Assembly: GCA_965200035.1 (NCBI GenBank)
Contig: OZ241334.1
Coordinates: forward strand, 124,001 to 188,000
Direction of reading: 5' to 3'
DNA: 64,000 nt
DNA from: UBA1952 sp965200035
GTDB taxonomy: Bacteria; Bacteroidota; Bacteroidia; Chitinophagales; Chitinophagaceae
Position numbers and translations under genes: made by a program. The notes beneath the pieces were generated by a model, which was given only the letters and a program-made list of their open reading frames with translations, searched no databases and had not been told where the DNA came from. The number at the start of each line of letters is the position of its first letter. Position 1 is the first letter of the stretch. This document shows positions 9,301-17,634 of the stretch, in pieces.

Positions 9301-9980
9301 TGCTGCTTGATGGTATAGTAACCACCGTGTGAGCCATTGGTCTTGAACGGATGGTGGCAGGCGAATATGACGAGCTTGCGCGGATTCTTCGTAACAATGT
9401 CCCGGATCTCTTCTACTACTTCTTCCTTGCTTTTGAACGGGCATTCACTTTCAATACCAGGCTTTTCATTCTGATGAATCCACCACTGGCTGTCCATCAT
9501 AATCAGCACGATATCCTTGCCAACGCTTACTTCTACGGGACCGGGGCAGCCATCTTCGGGGTAGAACTTCAGATTCTTTTTACCCAATCCATCGAGGTAA
9601 TGCTGCTCCCGCACAATGGCATCATAGCCGCCGGCTCCGCCGTTCATCCAATCGTGATTGCCGGGAATAAAATAGACCATCCCTTTGGAATGGTCGGCAA
9701 TATTGGCCTGACTGTCCAGCACCGCTTTGGCTTCCTGGTAGGCCTGGTACTGATCGTCGGGCAGGCCGTGCCGGTACAGATTATCGCCCAGAAAAAGCAC
9801 AGTGGTTTTTTCGGTGAGCGGTATAGTGCGCTCTACTGCTTCTACTACTGTATGGTGCTTGTCCGGCGTGAGCGCGCCGGCATCGCCGATCAGCACGATG
9901 CGCTGCACCAGAGAATCATTAGTCTGTGCCAGCATCAGCAATGGAAAAAGTAAAAATATTCCGGTAAGCTTTAATCTCAT
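6339..9980 (-). CDS. Metallophosphatase fused to an outer-membrane beta-barrel
   Basis: The 1213-residue protein starts with a signal peptide (LTGIFLLFPLLMLAQ). A calcineurin-like phosphoesterase domain follows (about residues 27-320) with all signature blocks: Asp33 (IGDAGAL), Asp66 (FLGDNLYRHG), GNHDW, ACHHPFKTNG and AGHEHALEW. A middle region of unknown role (about 400-850) leads to a C-terminal surface-antigen/BamA-like barrel of about 350 residues (GYNPEDGVLVGVGI ... FNATIGTKLNLTF), ending in an aromatic residue as outer-membrane proteins do. It is therefore a surface- or periplasm-facing phosphatase carried by its own barrel. The start ATG overlaps the stop of the upstream lipoprotein gene (ATGA, 9977-9980), so translation is coupled. 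The natural substrate is unknown. Confidence 0.9.
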   Translation of the reverse strand: MRLKLTGIFLLFPLLMLAQTNDSLVQRIVLIGDAGALTPDKHHTVVEAVERTIPLTEKTTVLFLGDNLYRHGLPDDQYQAYQEAKAVLDSQANIADHSKGMVYFIPGNHDWMNGGAGGYDAIVREQHYLDGLGKKNLKFYPEDGCPGPVEVSVGKDIVLIMMDSQWWIHQNEKPGIESECPFKSKEEVVEEIRDIVTKNPRKLVIFACHHPFKTNGSHGGYYTIKQHIFPFTDIKPKLYLPLPGLGTIYPISRSVFGTPQDVKHPNYSNMISMVEDALKGHPNVIHVAGHEHALEWIADSNNNYIVTGSGCRTARVSRSRHSKFEASQLGFATLDIFKDKTVTCTFYGAYPDSVVKLYSDKVLNYGVLPKMEEPDTVLGTYFGDSALVVASKKYGNPNGFRKFMLGENYRKEWSTPVTLPVMHLQTTNGGYKITGAGGGFQTKSLHLEDKDGNEYNLRTIDKDPAKVLPAGMRETFARDVVQDVISGAHPYAPLVVAPMADAAGIINAKPTFYYVPNDPALGFYQKLMANKVVLLESRRPVDKDVKTRNTSKVINKLTGDNDHFVDQNRVLQARLLDMVIGDWDRHFDQWRWEVDDTGRGKLYYPIPRDRDQAFFHPQGFVMLIATQRFLPWMKGFSTHYNKKFLWLGHSPRNFDRIFLNELDANMWRSGIAKFQGAETNTVIDNAVNKMPPEIVAEDGAYISNALKTRRDELTRKGMDYYRFISREINVLGSNKDEFFTVKGNDSGILVQVRAKEKDTSLLMYSRQLDPKVTREIRLYGFNGNDNFDIDENLHTRMKIRMIGGRGNDTFNVKGRARSSIYDLSTELNPVLADNHTDIYKSSKPAINDYDVNSYEYDYIRFPRINLGYNPEDGVLVGVGILQRKYGFRKDPYRLQHLLTTLYAPSYSAFQARYRGAYIHFVRNLDLLLNADLQVPALRNFFGYGNNTEFAPGKTNTFYRARYKYASADVLVQKRLFGNGVLRLGVGPTVFHYWNNQERNDGLVLEHPQLIGLDSLNVYQTKTYVGGKVVAEVNNVNNELFPTRGIYWRTTLTALGNVTKSTNPYTDIHTDMNIYASLADASRLVAVLRLGGGNIFSKDFEYFQAESVGADNFLRGFRKNRFSGRTMAYGSFELRGKVADVKSYILPGTFGLVAFNDVARVWMDGELSKKWHNSYGGGFYYIPYNLFIISATVARGSEQWLFNATIGTKLNLTF

Positions 9981-10843
9981 CGAACGTTGTTGTTGTATGG
10001 AATAATAAATAGGTTGGCCGCGCCTACTTTGGCCGATTCATTGGTGATGAACATGGTGCCATCGGGTGCGAAAGCAAGTCCCTCCGGCTGCTTGTATATT
10101 TTTTTGTCCAGCATACAGGTATTGATGATGCTGCCATCTCTATTGGCGGAAACGATCACGTGATTAACTGCAGAAAGAATATAAAGGCGGTGGGTGATCG
10201 GGTGTATGGCTACGGCAGAGGGCTTAAACTTAATCTTTTTCTCGCCAAGTATCTCTGCAAGCTCGCGGGAATCTATGCGCATGGAATCATTGCTGTATTG
10301 CCCGGTCTGTGGATCAAAAAGCCAGGTGCTCAGGTGCTTGTGCCCGTCCGACTGACAATCTTTGCACATGAGGCGCAGCTTATGCACGCTGTCGTCATAA
10401 AACAGGCCTTCAAACTCATTGTTTTTTTCCGGAAAGTTGTAATGCTGGGTCTTTACTTCAGTAGCGATATTGGCAGCGTAGATATCGCCATCGCTGCGCA
10501 GCACATAGAAAATACCATTTGCCAGCGCTACATCTTCAAAATCACCGCGACCGGCAAACTTATACCGCAGCATAGAATCGGGATGATATGGAAATATCTT
10601 GTAGATAAAGCCTTCTTCATCCTGAATGGCAAACAGGCTGGAATCTTTGGCGTAGTAAGTAATGCCTGAAATCTCATCGAGCAGTGGCGGAAACTTCAGC
10701 TCTGCCTTGGGCTGATTGACATTATAACCCGGTATTTCTGAGACGATGGTTGTAGATTTCGGCCCGCATGAGTACAGCAAAAAGCTCAGCAGGCTCAGGC
10801 ACAAAAAGCGGAACAAGCGCTTCGAAGCATTTGATGATACCAT
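9977..10843 (-). CDS. SdiA-regulated-like (YjiK-type) beta-propeller lipoprotein
   Basis: The ATG at 10843 gives a 288-residue lipoprotein with signal FLCLSLLSFLLYSC; an ATG at 10870 would add nine residues. The mature part resembles the SdiA-regulated/YjiK family of secreted propellers: LDEISGITYYAKDSSLFAIQDEEGFIYKI, GDFEDVALANGIFYVLRSDGDIYA, FEGLFYDDS, FKPSAVAIHPITHRLYILSA and PEGLAFAPDGTMFITNES. These are repeated esterase/phytase-like blades. It is anchored in the periplasm or at the surface and sits directly upstream of, and overlapping, the metallophosphatase-barrel gene, so the two probably act on the same phosphorylated substrate. That link is inference from the operon. Confidence 0.8.
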   Translation of the reverse strand: MVSSNASKRLFRFLCLSLLSFLLYSCGPKSTTIVSEIPGYNVNQPKAELKFPPLLDEISGITYYAKDSSLFAIQDEEGFIYKIFPYHPDSMLRYKFAGRGDFEDVALANGIFYVLRSDGDIYAANIATEVKTQHYNFPEKNNEFEGLFYDDSVHKLRLMCKDCQSDGHKHLSTWLFDPQTGQYSNDSMRIDSRELAEILGEKKIKFKPSAVAIHPITHRLYILSAVNHVIVSANRDGSIINTCMLDKKIYKQPEGLAFAPDGTMFITNESAKVGAANLFIIPYNNNVR

Positions 10844-10977
10844 GATAGTGTGGAAATAGATTTCCCCCATAACTGCACGCTACAAAGCATTTGCCACCAT
10901 TCGGACGCCCTTCTACAGCCGGTAATACCTGGCTTATAACGGGTTAATGGGAAATTAAATCTACAATGCAGGGAATC

Positions 10978-11802
10978 TCAGAAAAGGGACAATTGCTCTT
11001 CCCTGCTTGCCGGCAATGTAAACGATGCCCGCGGCTCCGGCGAGCCTGAAACAGTGAACACCGGCGACTCTCTGTAACGCGAAGCTACCTCTACGTAGGT
11101 ACTGCCCGCATGCTGAAGGAACAGATCGCGCGCCAGCTCAGGATTGTTATTGTCTTTGGAAAGGTGCGCCAGCAGCAGATGGGTCATAAAGGAGGGCTTG
11201 TGTGTCTTCATCAGTGTCAGTGCCTCCATATTGGATAAGTGGCCGAACCCGCCCCGGATACGCTGCTTCAGAAAATGAGGATAGCGCCCCTGATCGAGCA
11301 TGACCTCATCATAATTGGCTTCGATGAAGGCTGCATGGCATTGGCCGAAATGCTTTATGAGATTGTCGCAGACCCGCCCCAGATCAGTGAATACTCCTAT
11401 GGTCACGCCATTGCCGGTAATGGTGAAGCTATGCGCATCCACCGCATCATGCCTCTTAGCGAATGCCTTAATAAACAGGCTGCCTATGCGGACAGATTCA
11501 TCGCTTTTAAAGCTAAGGGATTTGTAACCATTGTTGTACAGTTTCCGTAGGGTAAGCTCACTGCCATAAACCGGCAGGTGATACTTGCGCGCCAGCGTAT
11601 CTACCCCACTGATGTGATCTGTGTGCTCATGCGAAACAAAAACGGCCCGCACGCGCTCCATCGGTAGGCCCAGCCTTTTCATCCGCTTTTCCATCTCACG
11701 GCAGGAAATACCTGCATCCACAAACACTGCTTCCTGCTCATTCCCAACATAATAGCAGTTGCCATTGCTACCGGAATTGAGCGAAGCTATAAATAAAGAC
11801 AT
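10978..11802 (-). CDS. MBL-fold metallo-hydrolase, YycJ/WalJ-like
   Basis: A 274-residue cytoplasmic protein of the metallo-beta-lactamase fold. The start (MSLFIASLNSGSNGNCYYVG) and the zinc motif SHEHTDHISG (His58, His60, Asp62, His63) are typical of the YycJ/WalJ family of putative exonucleases/phosphodiesterases. Further conserved points are the DAG at about 29-31 (FVDAGISCREME) and the GHLSN block. YycJ in Firmicutes is linked to cell-wall control and DNA repair; in Bacteroidota it is a widespread orphan. It stands alone, with 107 bp to the next gene downstream and a gene-free region upstream. Confidence 0.88.
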   Translation of the reverse strand: MSLFIASLNSGSNGNCYYVGNEQEAVFVDAGISCREMEKRMKRLGLPMERVRAVFVSHEHTDHISGVDTLARKYHLPVYGSELTLRKLYNNGYKSLSFKSDESVRIGSLFIKAFAKRHDAVDAHSFTITGNGVTIGVFTDLGRVCDNLIKHFGQCHAAFIEANYDEVMLDQGRYPHFLKQRIRGGFGHLSNMEALTLMKTHKPSFMTHLLLAHLSKDNNNPELARDLFLQHAGSTYVEVASRYRESPVFTVSGSPEPRASFTLPASREEQLSLF

Positions 11803-11932
11803 GCTGCAAAAATAATGCTATCGCCTGGTAATGTGACAATGCTGTACTGCAATAATATGGTGGAATGTAATGAAATTGAACATGCCTGTCAATCTTCGGT
11901 GATGCCTACGGGCTTTAATGCCAGCCTTGGCT

Positions 11933-12005
11933 GCTGTGGGATGCTTCCTTGCGTCAGCATGACTCATAGAGCGGGTCATCCTGAGGGCACGAAGGATCCC
12001 ACAGC
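11933..12005. repeat. 73-nt imperfect palindrome (REP/MITE-like hairpin)
   Basis: Two arms of about 30 nt starting GCTGTGGGAT and ending ATCCCACAGC pair with scattered mismatches around a short centre (TCATAGAGCG). The right arm contains GTCATCCTGAGGGCACGAAG, a motif of widely dispersed intergenic repeats. It sits in a gene-free stretch (11803-12140) between divergent genes. Confidence 0.7.
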
Positions 12006-12140
12006 GAATTCGAACGCTAAACCAAACGCCTCTGCTTAGTTGTGCCATCCTGTAAATCTTCAACAGGCCCAGCCTGACAACTATAGGGCTGTTACGTCAG
12101 TGTGCATCCTATCCTCACCCTTAAAAATCCCCCTTTTTAA

Positions 12141-12173
12141 TTTGTAGCATTTACAAAGCGTTTACTAATTTTG
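12141..12173 (+). promoter_or_regulatory. Bacteroidota-type promoter of the SPFH gene
   Basis: TTTG at 12141-12144 and TAATTTTG at 12166-12173 match the -33 TTTG / -7 TAnnTTTG consensus, with a 21-bp spacer. The proposed start codon is 31 bp further on. Confidence 0.55.
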
Positions 12174-12203
12174 ATATCAATTCAATATCAAATCACAACT
12201 ACT

Positions 12204-13073
12204 ATGGAAAAAGTATTAAAACCGCTGAGTGGCTATGCAGCCCTGCTTATCTCTTTTATTCTCGCAGGAATTGCGATCTATTGTTTCGTTGCTACGGCGC
12301 AGAGCGAAAATCCGGTATATGCTGCGCCGGGCGTTATCTGTGCGCTGCTGACTGTATTTCTCTGGAAAGGCCTGATGATTATTCAGCCCAATCATGCCCG
12401 CGTGCTGAACTTTTTTGGTAAGTATGTTGGCTCGGTAAAGGAAAATGGCATGTTCTTCATCAACCCTTTTTATACATCCATCCGCATCACCCAGCGGGCG
12501 CAGAATATGGCTACTCCCACCCTCAAGGTGAATGACCGGATGGGCAACCCGATTGAGATTGCCGCCGTACTGGTATGGCAGATCTCAGATACTTACAGAG
12601 CAGCTTACGAGGTGGCGGATTATATGACTTATGTAAAGACGCAGAGCGAAAGCGCGCTCCGTATATTAGCTACTTCATTCGCCTATGATAATATTGAGGA
12701 TGAGCATGCCACTACCACTTTGCGCGATGGCGGCGAGAAGGTCAATGAAATGCTGGAGCATGAGCTGAATGAGCGCCTGAATAAAGCCGGCATCACCATC
12801 CGTGAAGCGCGCATCAGCCATCTGGCTTATGCGGCTGAGATAGCCGGTGCTATGCTACAGCGCCAGCAGGCGTCAGCCATAGTAGCTGCACGTACCAAGA
12901 TTGTGGAAGGTGCCGTAGGCATGGTAGAGATGGCACTGGAGATGCTGAGCAAAAAGAATATTGTAGAGCTGGATGAAGAGCGCAAAGCTGCGATGGTGAG
13001 CAACCTTATGGTGGTACTTTGTGGTGAAAAGGGCGCCCAGCCTGTACTGAATACCGGAACACTTTATCAATAA
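12204..13073 (+). CDS. SPFH/Band 7 domain membrane protein
   Basis: The ATG at 12204 gives 289 residues; a TTG frame from 12171 overlaps the promoter and is unlikely. Two N-terminal membrane segments (LISFILAGIAIYCFV and VICALLTVFLWKGLMII) precede the SPFH domain (IQPNHARVLNFFGKYVGSVKENGMFFINPF; NPIEIAAVLVWQISDTYRAAYEV). An alanine-rich coiled region ends in QRQQASAIVAARTKIVEGAVGM, the classic flotillin/slipin turn. Such proteins form membrane scaffolds. The downstream ribbon-helix-helix gene starts 11 bp after the stop; this pairing recurs in Bacteroidota as far as I recall. Confidence 0.88.
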   Translation: MEKVLKPLSGYAALLISFILAGIAIYCFVATAQSENPVYAAPGVICALLTVFLWKGLMIIQPNHARVLNFFGKYVGSVKENGMFFINPFYTSIRITQRAQNMATPTLKVNDRMGNPIEIAAVLVWQISDTYRAAYEVADYMTYVKTQSESALRILATSFAYDNIEDEHATTTLRDGGEKVNEMLEHELNERLNKAGITIREARISHLAYAAEIAGAMLQRQQASAIVAARTKIVEGAVGMVEMALEMLSKKNIVELDEERKAAMVSNLMVVLCGEKGAQPVLNTGTLYQ

Positions 13074-13084
13074 GCCTTACTGTT

Positions 13085-13267
13085 TTGAGCGCGAAGAAAA
13101 ATTTTGTACTGAGGATAGACGAAGCAGTCTATAAAGCCCTTGAAAAGTGGGCCGGGGACGAGTTTCGCTCTGTAAACGGGCACATCGAATGGCTCATTGA
13201 CAAAGGGCTGAAAGAGGCCGGCCGGAAGGTGCCTGCACCAGAAAAGAAGAAGGATGACAAGCAATAA
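13085..13267 (+). CDS. Arc-like ribbon-helix-helix small protein
   Basis: A 60-residue protein beginning at a TTG codon 11 bp after the SPFH stop; there is no ATG in frame, and the family's N terminus (KKNFVLRID) fits the TTG start. The pattern NFVLRIDEAVYKALEKWAGDEFRSVNGHIEWLIDKGL is a short beta strand followed by two helices, as in Arc/MetJ-type DNA-binding proteins, with a charged C-terminal tail (PEKKKDDKQ). It probably dimerises and may bind DNA. Its strict linkage to the SPFH gene suggests shared function or regulation, but its target is unknown. Confidence 0.75.
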   Translation: MSAKKNFVLRIDEAVYKALEKWAGDEFRSVNGHIEWLIDKGLKEAGRKVPAPEKKKDDKQ

Positions 13268-13300
13268 AAAAGCCGTAGAGAATGTTCTCTGCGGCTTTTT
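13266..13300. terminator. Bidirectional terminator
   Basis: AAAAAGCCG-AGAGA pairs with TCT-CGGCTTTTT, with an A-tract on one side and a T-tract on the other. It serves both the plus-strand RHH gene (ends 13267) and the minus-strand helicase gene (ends 13306). Confidence 0.85.
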
Positions 13301-13305
13301 AAGAT

Positions 13306-15543
13306 TCAGGATTTGATATCTTGCCTGCCTTCTTTATAAAGTAAATGCTGCTGTACTGCGCGTATATCGTTATAGCTATATTCGTCGCCAAGCATATTCT
13401 TCAGCAATCCGGTTTCCCTGCTCTGCGCTTCATTCATCACCGCCAGTATGTAGCTCACCTTTTTCTCCGGCACCATTTTTTCCAGAGGCAGCTCACCTGT
13501 TTTGATAAAATGTAGCAGATGCCCTTCTATAGTGCCAGCCACCATGCCCCGCGCAGCGGCAATCTCTGATACACTTTTTCCTTCCAGGAACATCTCCAGC
13601 GAGATCAATTTAGTGTCTGATTCCTTACTGCTGCCTGCTCCCGACCAGCTCATAATCAGCGGCACTCCGGCAGGCGCTTTTTTGACCGTCAGGTGAAGCA
13701 CATCGCCTATTCTTTCTCCCGCTACAAGTCCGGCTGTAATGCGCATGGCCTGCTGTAGCTGCTGCTCTTTCTGCCGCAGCACCGGATCGAGCACACTCAG
13801 GTCTTTGAGGTATTTTTTGGCGCGTGTTTTTGCTTCATAGCTTTTGAAATGAGCCTGCAGCGAAGTAAATAATTCACCCTGCAGGATGGGCAGGAAATAG
13901 TTGGCCGCCGCTTCGGTGCGCTGATGCAGGAATACATACCCATCGGCAGCCGCATTCGGAATAATGTGCTGCAGCTGCATCCTGAACTTTGCCGCTGTTG
14001 CTTCGAGCTGTCCTAATTTCCGCAGGATCTCTGAGCTCCATTGGACAGCCGCTTCTTTGTCACCAATGGCTCTGGTGGCGTATTCATTGTGGTGCTCTTC
14101 CCATTGCTGCCTGAGCTTGCTCCATTCAAAACAAGCTACCAGCTGTTGCGCAAGAAACAGTTGCTGCTCATCTTCCAACTGCCGCTCCAGTTGCATTTCT
14201 GAAAGCTCATTTTCATTGAAGGCCACTACACGCGGATCAGTGCTGATGCTGCGCGGCTCTATGCGGGAATGCAACACCAAACCATTCAGAGAAGTCAGCC
14301 GGCTGAGAGCCACGTACACCTGCCCCGGCGCAAAGGAGGCGCCTGCATCTACGATGGCCTTTTCAAACGTGAGTCCCTGGCTTTTGTGAATGGTGATGGC
14401 CCAGGCGAGCCTTACCGGAAATTGAGAGAACGAACCCATTTCCTCTTCTTCAATACCTGCATTTTTCTCGTTGTATTTGTAGCGGATATTCTTCCAGGTT
14501 TCACGCTCCAGCACAATCACTTCCGGGCTGTCTGCAAAACCTACAGAGATGCCATTTTCATTGATGCTCCTGATCGTACCAATCTTGCCGTTGTAGTAGC
14601 GCCGCTCATCTCCTTTATCATTCTTAATGAACATGACCTGCGCACCTTCTTTCAGCTCCATCACCTGTTCCGCCGGATAAGCTTTATCGGAAAAATCGCC
14701 GGTAACGATTGCCTCAAAATGATGCGGCCGACCGGCCAGCGCTTCCAGGCGCTCACGGTTCACGGCATCCGCCTTATTATTGTGCGAGGTCAGCAGGATA
14801 TAGCCTTCATCAGCGGCAGGACGAAACTCCGGAAGATAACGCCCGTGCAGAATTTCCATATCATCGTAATCGCACTGATTGTTGCGGATATTATTGAGGA
14901 TACGGATAAATGTCTTTTCGCTCTGCCGGTATATTTTTTTCAGCTCAATCAGCACCGGCGGCGCTTCGCGGGCTACCAGCGAGTCGAAGAAAAAAGGGCT
15001 CTGATAATGCTCACGCAACAGCTCCCATTCATTGTTGCTCACTACCGGCGGCAACTGGTGCAAATCGCCAATGTAGAGTACCTGTACTCCTCCGAACGGC
15101 AGGGAAGGCTTGCGCCGGTATGCCCGTAGAATCTGGTCGATCGCATCGAGCATATCTGCGCGCAGCATGGATACTTCATCAATGATGAGCAGCTCCATTT
15201 CCTGCCAGAGCTTGCGTTTTTCTGCGCCCACCTTCATATTGCGGAATAGCGAATGCCGGTCTGTAATGAGCGAGTTGGTGGTGCCGAATCCTTTGAGCGT
15301 GCCGGGTATATATGCGCCTAACGGCAACTGAAATAAAGAGTGCGCTGTAACCCCTCCGGCATTGATGGCTGCCACACCCGTAGGTGCTACAATCAGGGTA
15401 TTCTTGGCTGTTTGATCTTTGATGTATTTAAGAAAGGTGGTCTTGCCCGTACCGGCCCGGCCTGTAAGGAATACATGGCGGGAAGTATGGTTTACATAAG
15501 AGGCCGCAAGCGAAAAAAGAGGGTTGGAGAAATCTTGACTCAT
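13306..15543 (-). CDS. PIF1/RecD-like helicase with C-terminal helix-turn-helix
   Basis: A 745-residue SF1B-type helicase. The Walker A motif is GRAGTGKTT (residues 28-36), Walker B is LLIIDEVSML, and a UvrD-C-like motif sits further on (AWAITIHKSQGLTFEKAIVDAG, then YVALSRLTSLNGL). The C terminus carries a helix-turn-helix of the type found on bacterial RecQ/PIF1 proteins (LEMFLEGKSVSEIAAARGM ... EGHLLHFIKTGELPLEKMV). It is expected to unwind DNA 5'-3' during replication or repair. It is monocistronic and shares its terminator with the convergent RHH gene. Length and domain order are normal for the Bacteroidota family. Confidence 0.9.
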   Translation of the reverse strand: MSQDFSNPLFSLAASYVNHTSRHVFLTGRAGTGKTTFLKYIKDQTAKNTLIVAPTGVAAINAGGVTAHSLFQLPLGAYIPGTLKGFGTTNSLITDRHSLFRNMKVGAEKRKLWQEMELLIIDEVSMLRADMLDAIDQILRAYRRKPSLPFGGVQVLYIGDLHQLPPVVSNNEWELLREHYQSPFFFDSLVAREAPPVLIELKKIYRQSEKTFIRILNNIRNNQCDYDDMEILHGRYLPEFRPAADEGYILLTSHNNKADAVNRERLEALAGRPHHFEAIVTGDFSDKAYPAEQVMELKEGAQVMFIKNDKGDERRYYNGKIGTIRSINENGISVGFADSPEVIVLERETWKNIRYKYNEKNAGIEEEEMGSFSQFPVRLAWAITIHKSQGLTFEKAIVDAGASFAPGQVYVALSRLTSLNGLVLHSRIEPRSISTDPRVVAFNENELSEMQLERQLEDEQQLFLAQQLVACFEWSKLRQQWEEHHNEYATRAIGDKEAAVQWSSEILRKLGQLEATAAKFRMQLQHIIPNAAADGYVFLHQRTEAAANYFLPILQGELFTSLQAHFKSYEAKTRAKKYLKDLSVLDPVLRQKEQQLQQAMRITAGLVAGERIGDVLHLTVKKAPAGVPLIMSWSGAGSSKESDTKLISLEMFLEGKSVSEIAAARGMVAGTIEGHLLHFIKTGELPLEKMVPEKKVSYILAVMNEAQSRETGLLKNMLGDEYSYNDIRAVQQHLLYKEGRQDIKS

Positions 15544-15654
15544 TGATGAATAGGGGATCGCAAAGGTACAATATCCTGCAGGCCGGCAACAATTTGGCTG
15601 GCCTGACCAGGAAAGATTTACAATACTGAAGGAATGTGATGATTATTTATGTCG

Positions 15655-17043
15655 TTACAGCAACGTTCCGGTCAATAACATGGCAGCAATGGTAAAATAG
15701 ATAATCAACCCGGTGACATCCACCAGCGTGGCTACAAAAGGGGCAGATGAAGTGGCTGGATCGAGCCGGAGCTTTTTCAGCAATAATGGAATCATGGAGC
15801 CACTGAGCGTTCCCCACAGTACAATGCCGATGAGCGAAAAGAACACCGTTGCCGCTAATAAAGGCCAATGCTCCCCATAATCATACAGCTTCGCTTCCTG
15901 CCAGATCATAATGCGGATAAAGCCGATGCTTCCAAGCACCAGCCCAAGTGTAAAGCCGGAGAGTATCTCGCGCTTCATCACATACCACCAATCGCGGATC
16001 GAGATTTCGCGCAGCGCCATGGCGCGGATGATGAGCGTGGCCGCCTGTGACCCACTGTTGCCGCCACTGGAAATGATGAGCGGTACGAATAATGCCAGCA
16101 CAACGGCTTTCTGAATTTCTTTATCGAAATACGCCATCGCAGAAGCAGTCAACATCTCGCTCAGAAAAAGCACGATCAGCCACCCGGCTCTTTTACGGAT
16201 GAGCTGCAGAAACGGTGTCTGCACATAAGGATAGTCCAGCGATTCCAGACCACCGAACTGCTGCATGTCTTTGGTATCCTGCTCTTCCGCAGCATCCATT
16301 ACGTCATCTACTGTTACTACGCCGAGCATACGCACTTCTTCATTCACCACAGGCAGCACTACCCGGTCGTACTCCTTGAATTTTTCAATGGCATCCGCCT
16401 TCGTATCGGTAATCTGCAGGGTCACAAAAAAGCCATCCATAATATCCCGCATGGTAAGCGCCGGATCCGACAAGACCAGCCTGCGGATTGGAATATCATC
16501 GATCAGCGCACCCTGACGATCTACCACGAAGATCACATCTGCCGCTTCTGTATCCTGCAGATGTTCGCGTATGTGCTGGATGGCTTCTGCCACCGTCATA
16601 TCCTCACGCACCGTTGCAAAGCTGGTATCTACCAGCATTGCCACACTGTTCTCAGGATATTCGAGCAGCCCGTGCGTGGTATCTTTATTCTGCTGGTTGA
16701 GGTAAGCCAGATATTCCGGCAGATCAAAATCTTCCAGCGATGCAAACAAAGCCAGACGGTCATCCGAGCTCAGCTTGTTCAGGATATAGGAAACGCGCTC
16801 TTTGGGCAGCCGGTCAATGATTTCTTTCTGTAGCTCAACGTCGAGATAGGGAAAAACGGTGACCTGCTCTTCGCCAAGCGCGCCAAAGCCGGCAATGGCT
16901 TCGTCCGTTTCCATTCCATCCAGAATGTGCGCTTTCTCAGAAGGGTGCATGACGACCTGCTTACTATTCCCATTCCCCGTGCGATGGAACAACGAAGTAA
17001 ACTCCCCATTTCTGATTTTAGCGCTGAGCTCCCGGATAGTCAT
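15655..17043 (-). CDS. mgtE: Magnesium transporter MgtE
   Basis: The ATG at 17043 gives 462 residues; a TTG 12 codons upstream is less likely. The N-terminal MgtE domain holds IDRLPKERVSYILNKLSSDDRLALF; paired CBS domains follow (EDMTVAEAIQHIREHLQDTEAADVIFVVDRQG; DAIEKFKEYDRVVLPVVNEEVRMLGVVTVDDVMD), and then five membrane helices with the conserved pore block ISSGGNSGSQAATLIIRAMA and the C-terminal SSAPFVATLVDVTGLIIYF. This is the complete MgtE layout: a Mg2+-gated inner-membrane channel. It is monocistronic; no Mg-riboswitch is seen upstream. Confidence 0.95.
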   Translation of the reverse strand: MTIRELSAKIRNGEFTSLFHRTGNGNSKQVVMHPSEKAHILDGMETDEAIAGFGALGEEQVTVFPYLDVELQKEIIDRLPKERVSYILNKLSSDDRLALFASLEDFDLPEYLAYLNQQNKDTTHGLLEYPENSVAMLVDTSFATVREDMTVAEAIQHIREHLQDTEAADVIFVVDRQGALIDDIPIRRLVLSDPALTMRDIMDGFFVTLQITDTKADAIEKFKEYDRVVLPVVNEEVRMLGVVTVDDVMDAAEEQDTKDMQQFGGLESLDYPYVQTPFLQLIRKRAGWLIVLFLSEMLTASAMAYFDKEIQKAVVLALFVPLIISSGGNSGSQAATLIIRAMALREISIRDWWYVMKREILSGFTLGLVLGSIGFIRIMIWQEAKLYDYGEHWPLLAATVFFSLIGIVLWGTLSGSMIPLLLKKLRLDPATSSAPFVATLVDVTGLIIYFTIAAMLLTGTLL

Positions 17044-17208
17044 GAATAGCGGCACCTGATAAGAATTAACAGGCCGCAAAAGTAGGCTTTAAAAAGGTGG
17101 AACATCCATAATCAAGATGGTAATTTGTAACGGAAGCTTTAACGCTGCTATCAGGTCTCGCAATAATGGTTATCTGGATATAACGCTCCCGTTCCTTTAC
17201 TGTCTGCC

Positions 17209-17216
17209 TATATTTG
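17209..17216 (+). promoter_or_regulatory. -7 element TATATTTG before the VOC gene
   Basis: A match to the Bacteroidota TAnnTTTG -7 element, 26 bp upstream of the start codon at 17242. I do not see a clear -33 box. Confidence 0.4.
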
Positions 17217-17241
17217 CCATCCACCTTATCTGTTTAAAATT

Positions 17242-17634
17242 ATGATCCGCTTCAGCTATACCATTCTTTATGTAAGTGATATCGAAGAGACAATTGCTTT
17301 CTATGAAAAGGCCTTTGAATGCGCCCGCAAATTCGTAATACCGGATGGCTCTTACGGAGAATTGAGCACTGGCAGCACTACCCTTTCTTTTGCTTCAATT
17401 GAGCAGGCAAATTCAAATCTGAAAAACGGATTCAAAGAAAGTAACCTGACCGATAAGCCGGCGGCTTTTGAAATAGGATTTACCACAGATGATGTAGCTG
17501 GTGTATATGCCCGCGCCATTATGTACGGCGCTATTGCAGAAGCTGAGCCTGCAGAGAAACCACATGGGCAGACAGTCGCTTATGTGCGTGATCCCAATGG
17601 TTTTCTGGTAGAGATTTGTACTCAGATGGAATAA
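17242..17634 (+). CDS. VOC family (glyoxalase/dioxygenase-fold) protein
   Basis: A 130-residue single-domain protein with two betaalphabetabetabeta halves: FSYTILYVSDIEETIAFYEKAFECARKFVIPDGSYGELSTG, then AFEIGFTTDDVAGVYARAIMYGA and GQTVAYVRDPNGFLVEICT. The VRDPNGFLVEIC ending is typical of VOC proteins, with the Glu as a likely metal ligand. Members include glyoxalase I, fosfomycin resistance proteins and dioxygenases; the sequence does not tell which. It stands alone between mgtE and gltA. Confidence 0.85.
   Translation: MIRFSYTILYVSDIEETIAFYEKAFECARKFVIPDGSYGELSTGSTTLSFASIEQANSNLKNGFKESNLTDKPAAFEIGFTTDDVAGVYARAIMYGAIAEAEPAEKPHGQTVAYVRDPNGFLVEICTQME

Noticed and set aside
13085..13267. SPFH-linked RHH protein as the antitoxin of a toxin-antitoxin pair
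   Set aside because: No small toxin gene is adjacent; the linkage is with the SPFH gene and ends at a terminator.
15655..17079. Mg2+ riboswitch upstream of mgtE
   Set aside because: Only about 200 bp upstream and no M-box-like structure can be seen; start region looks ordinary.
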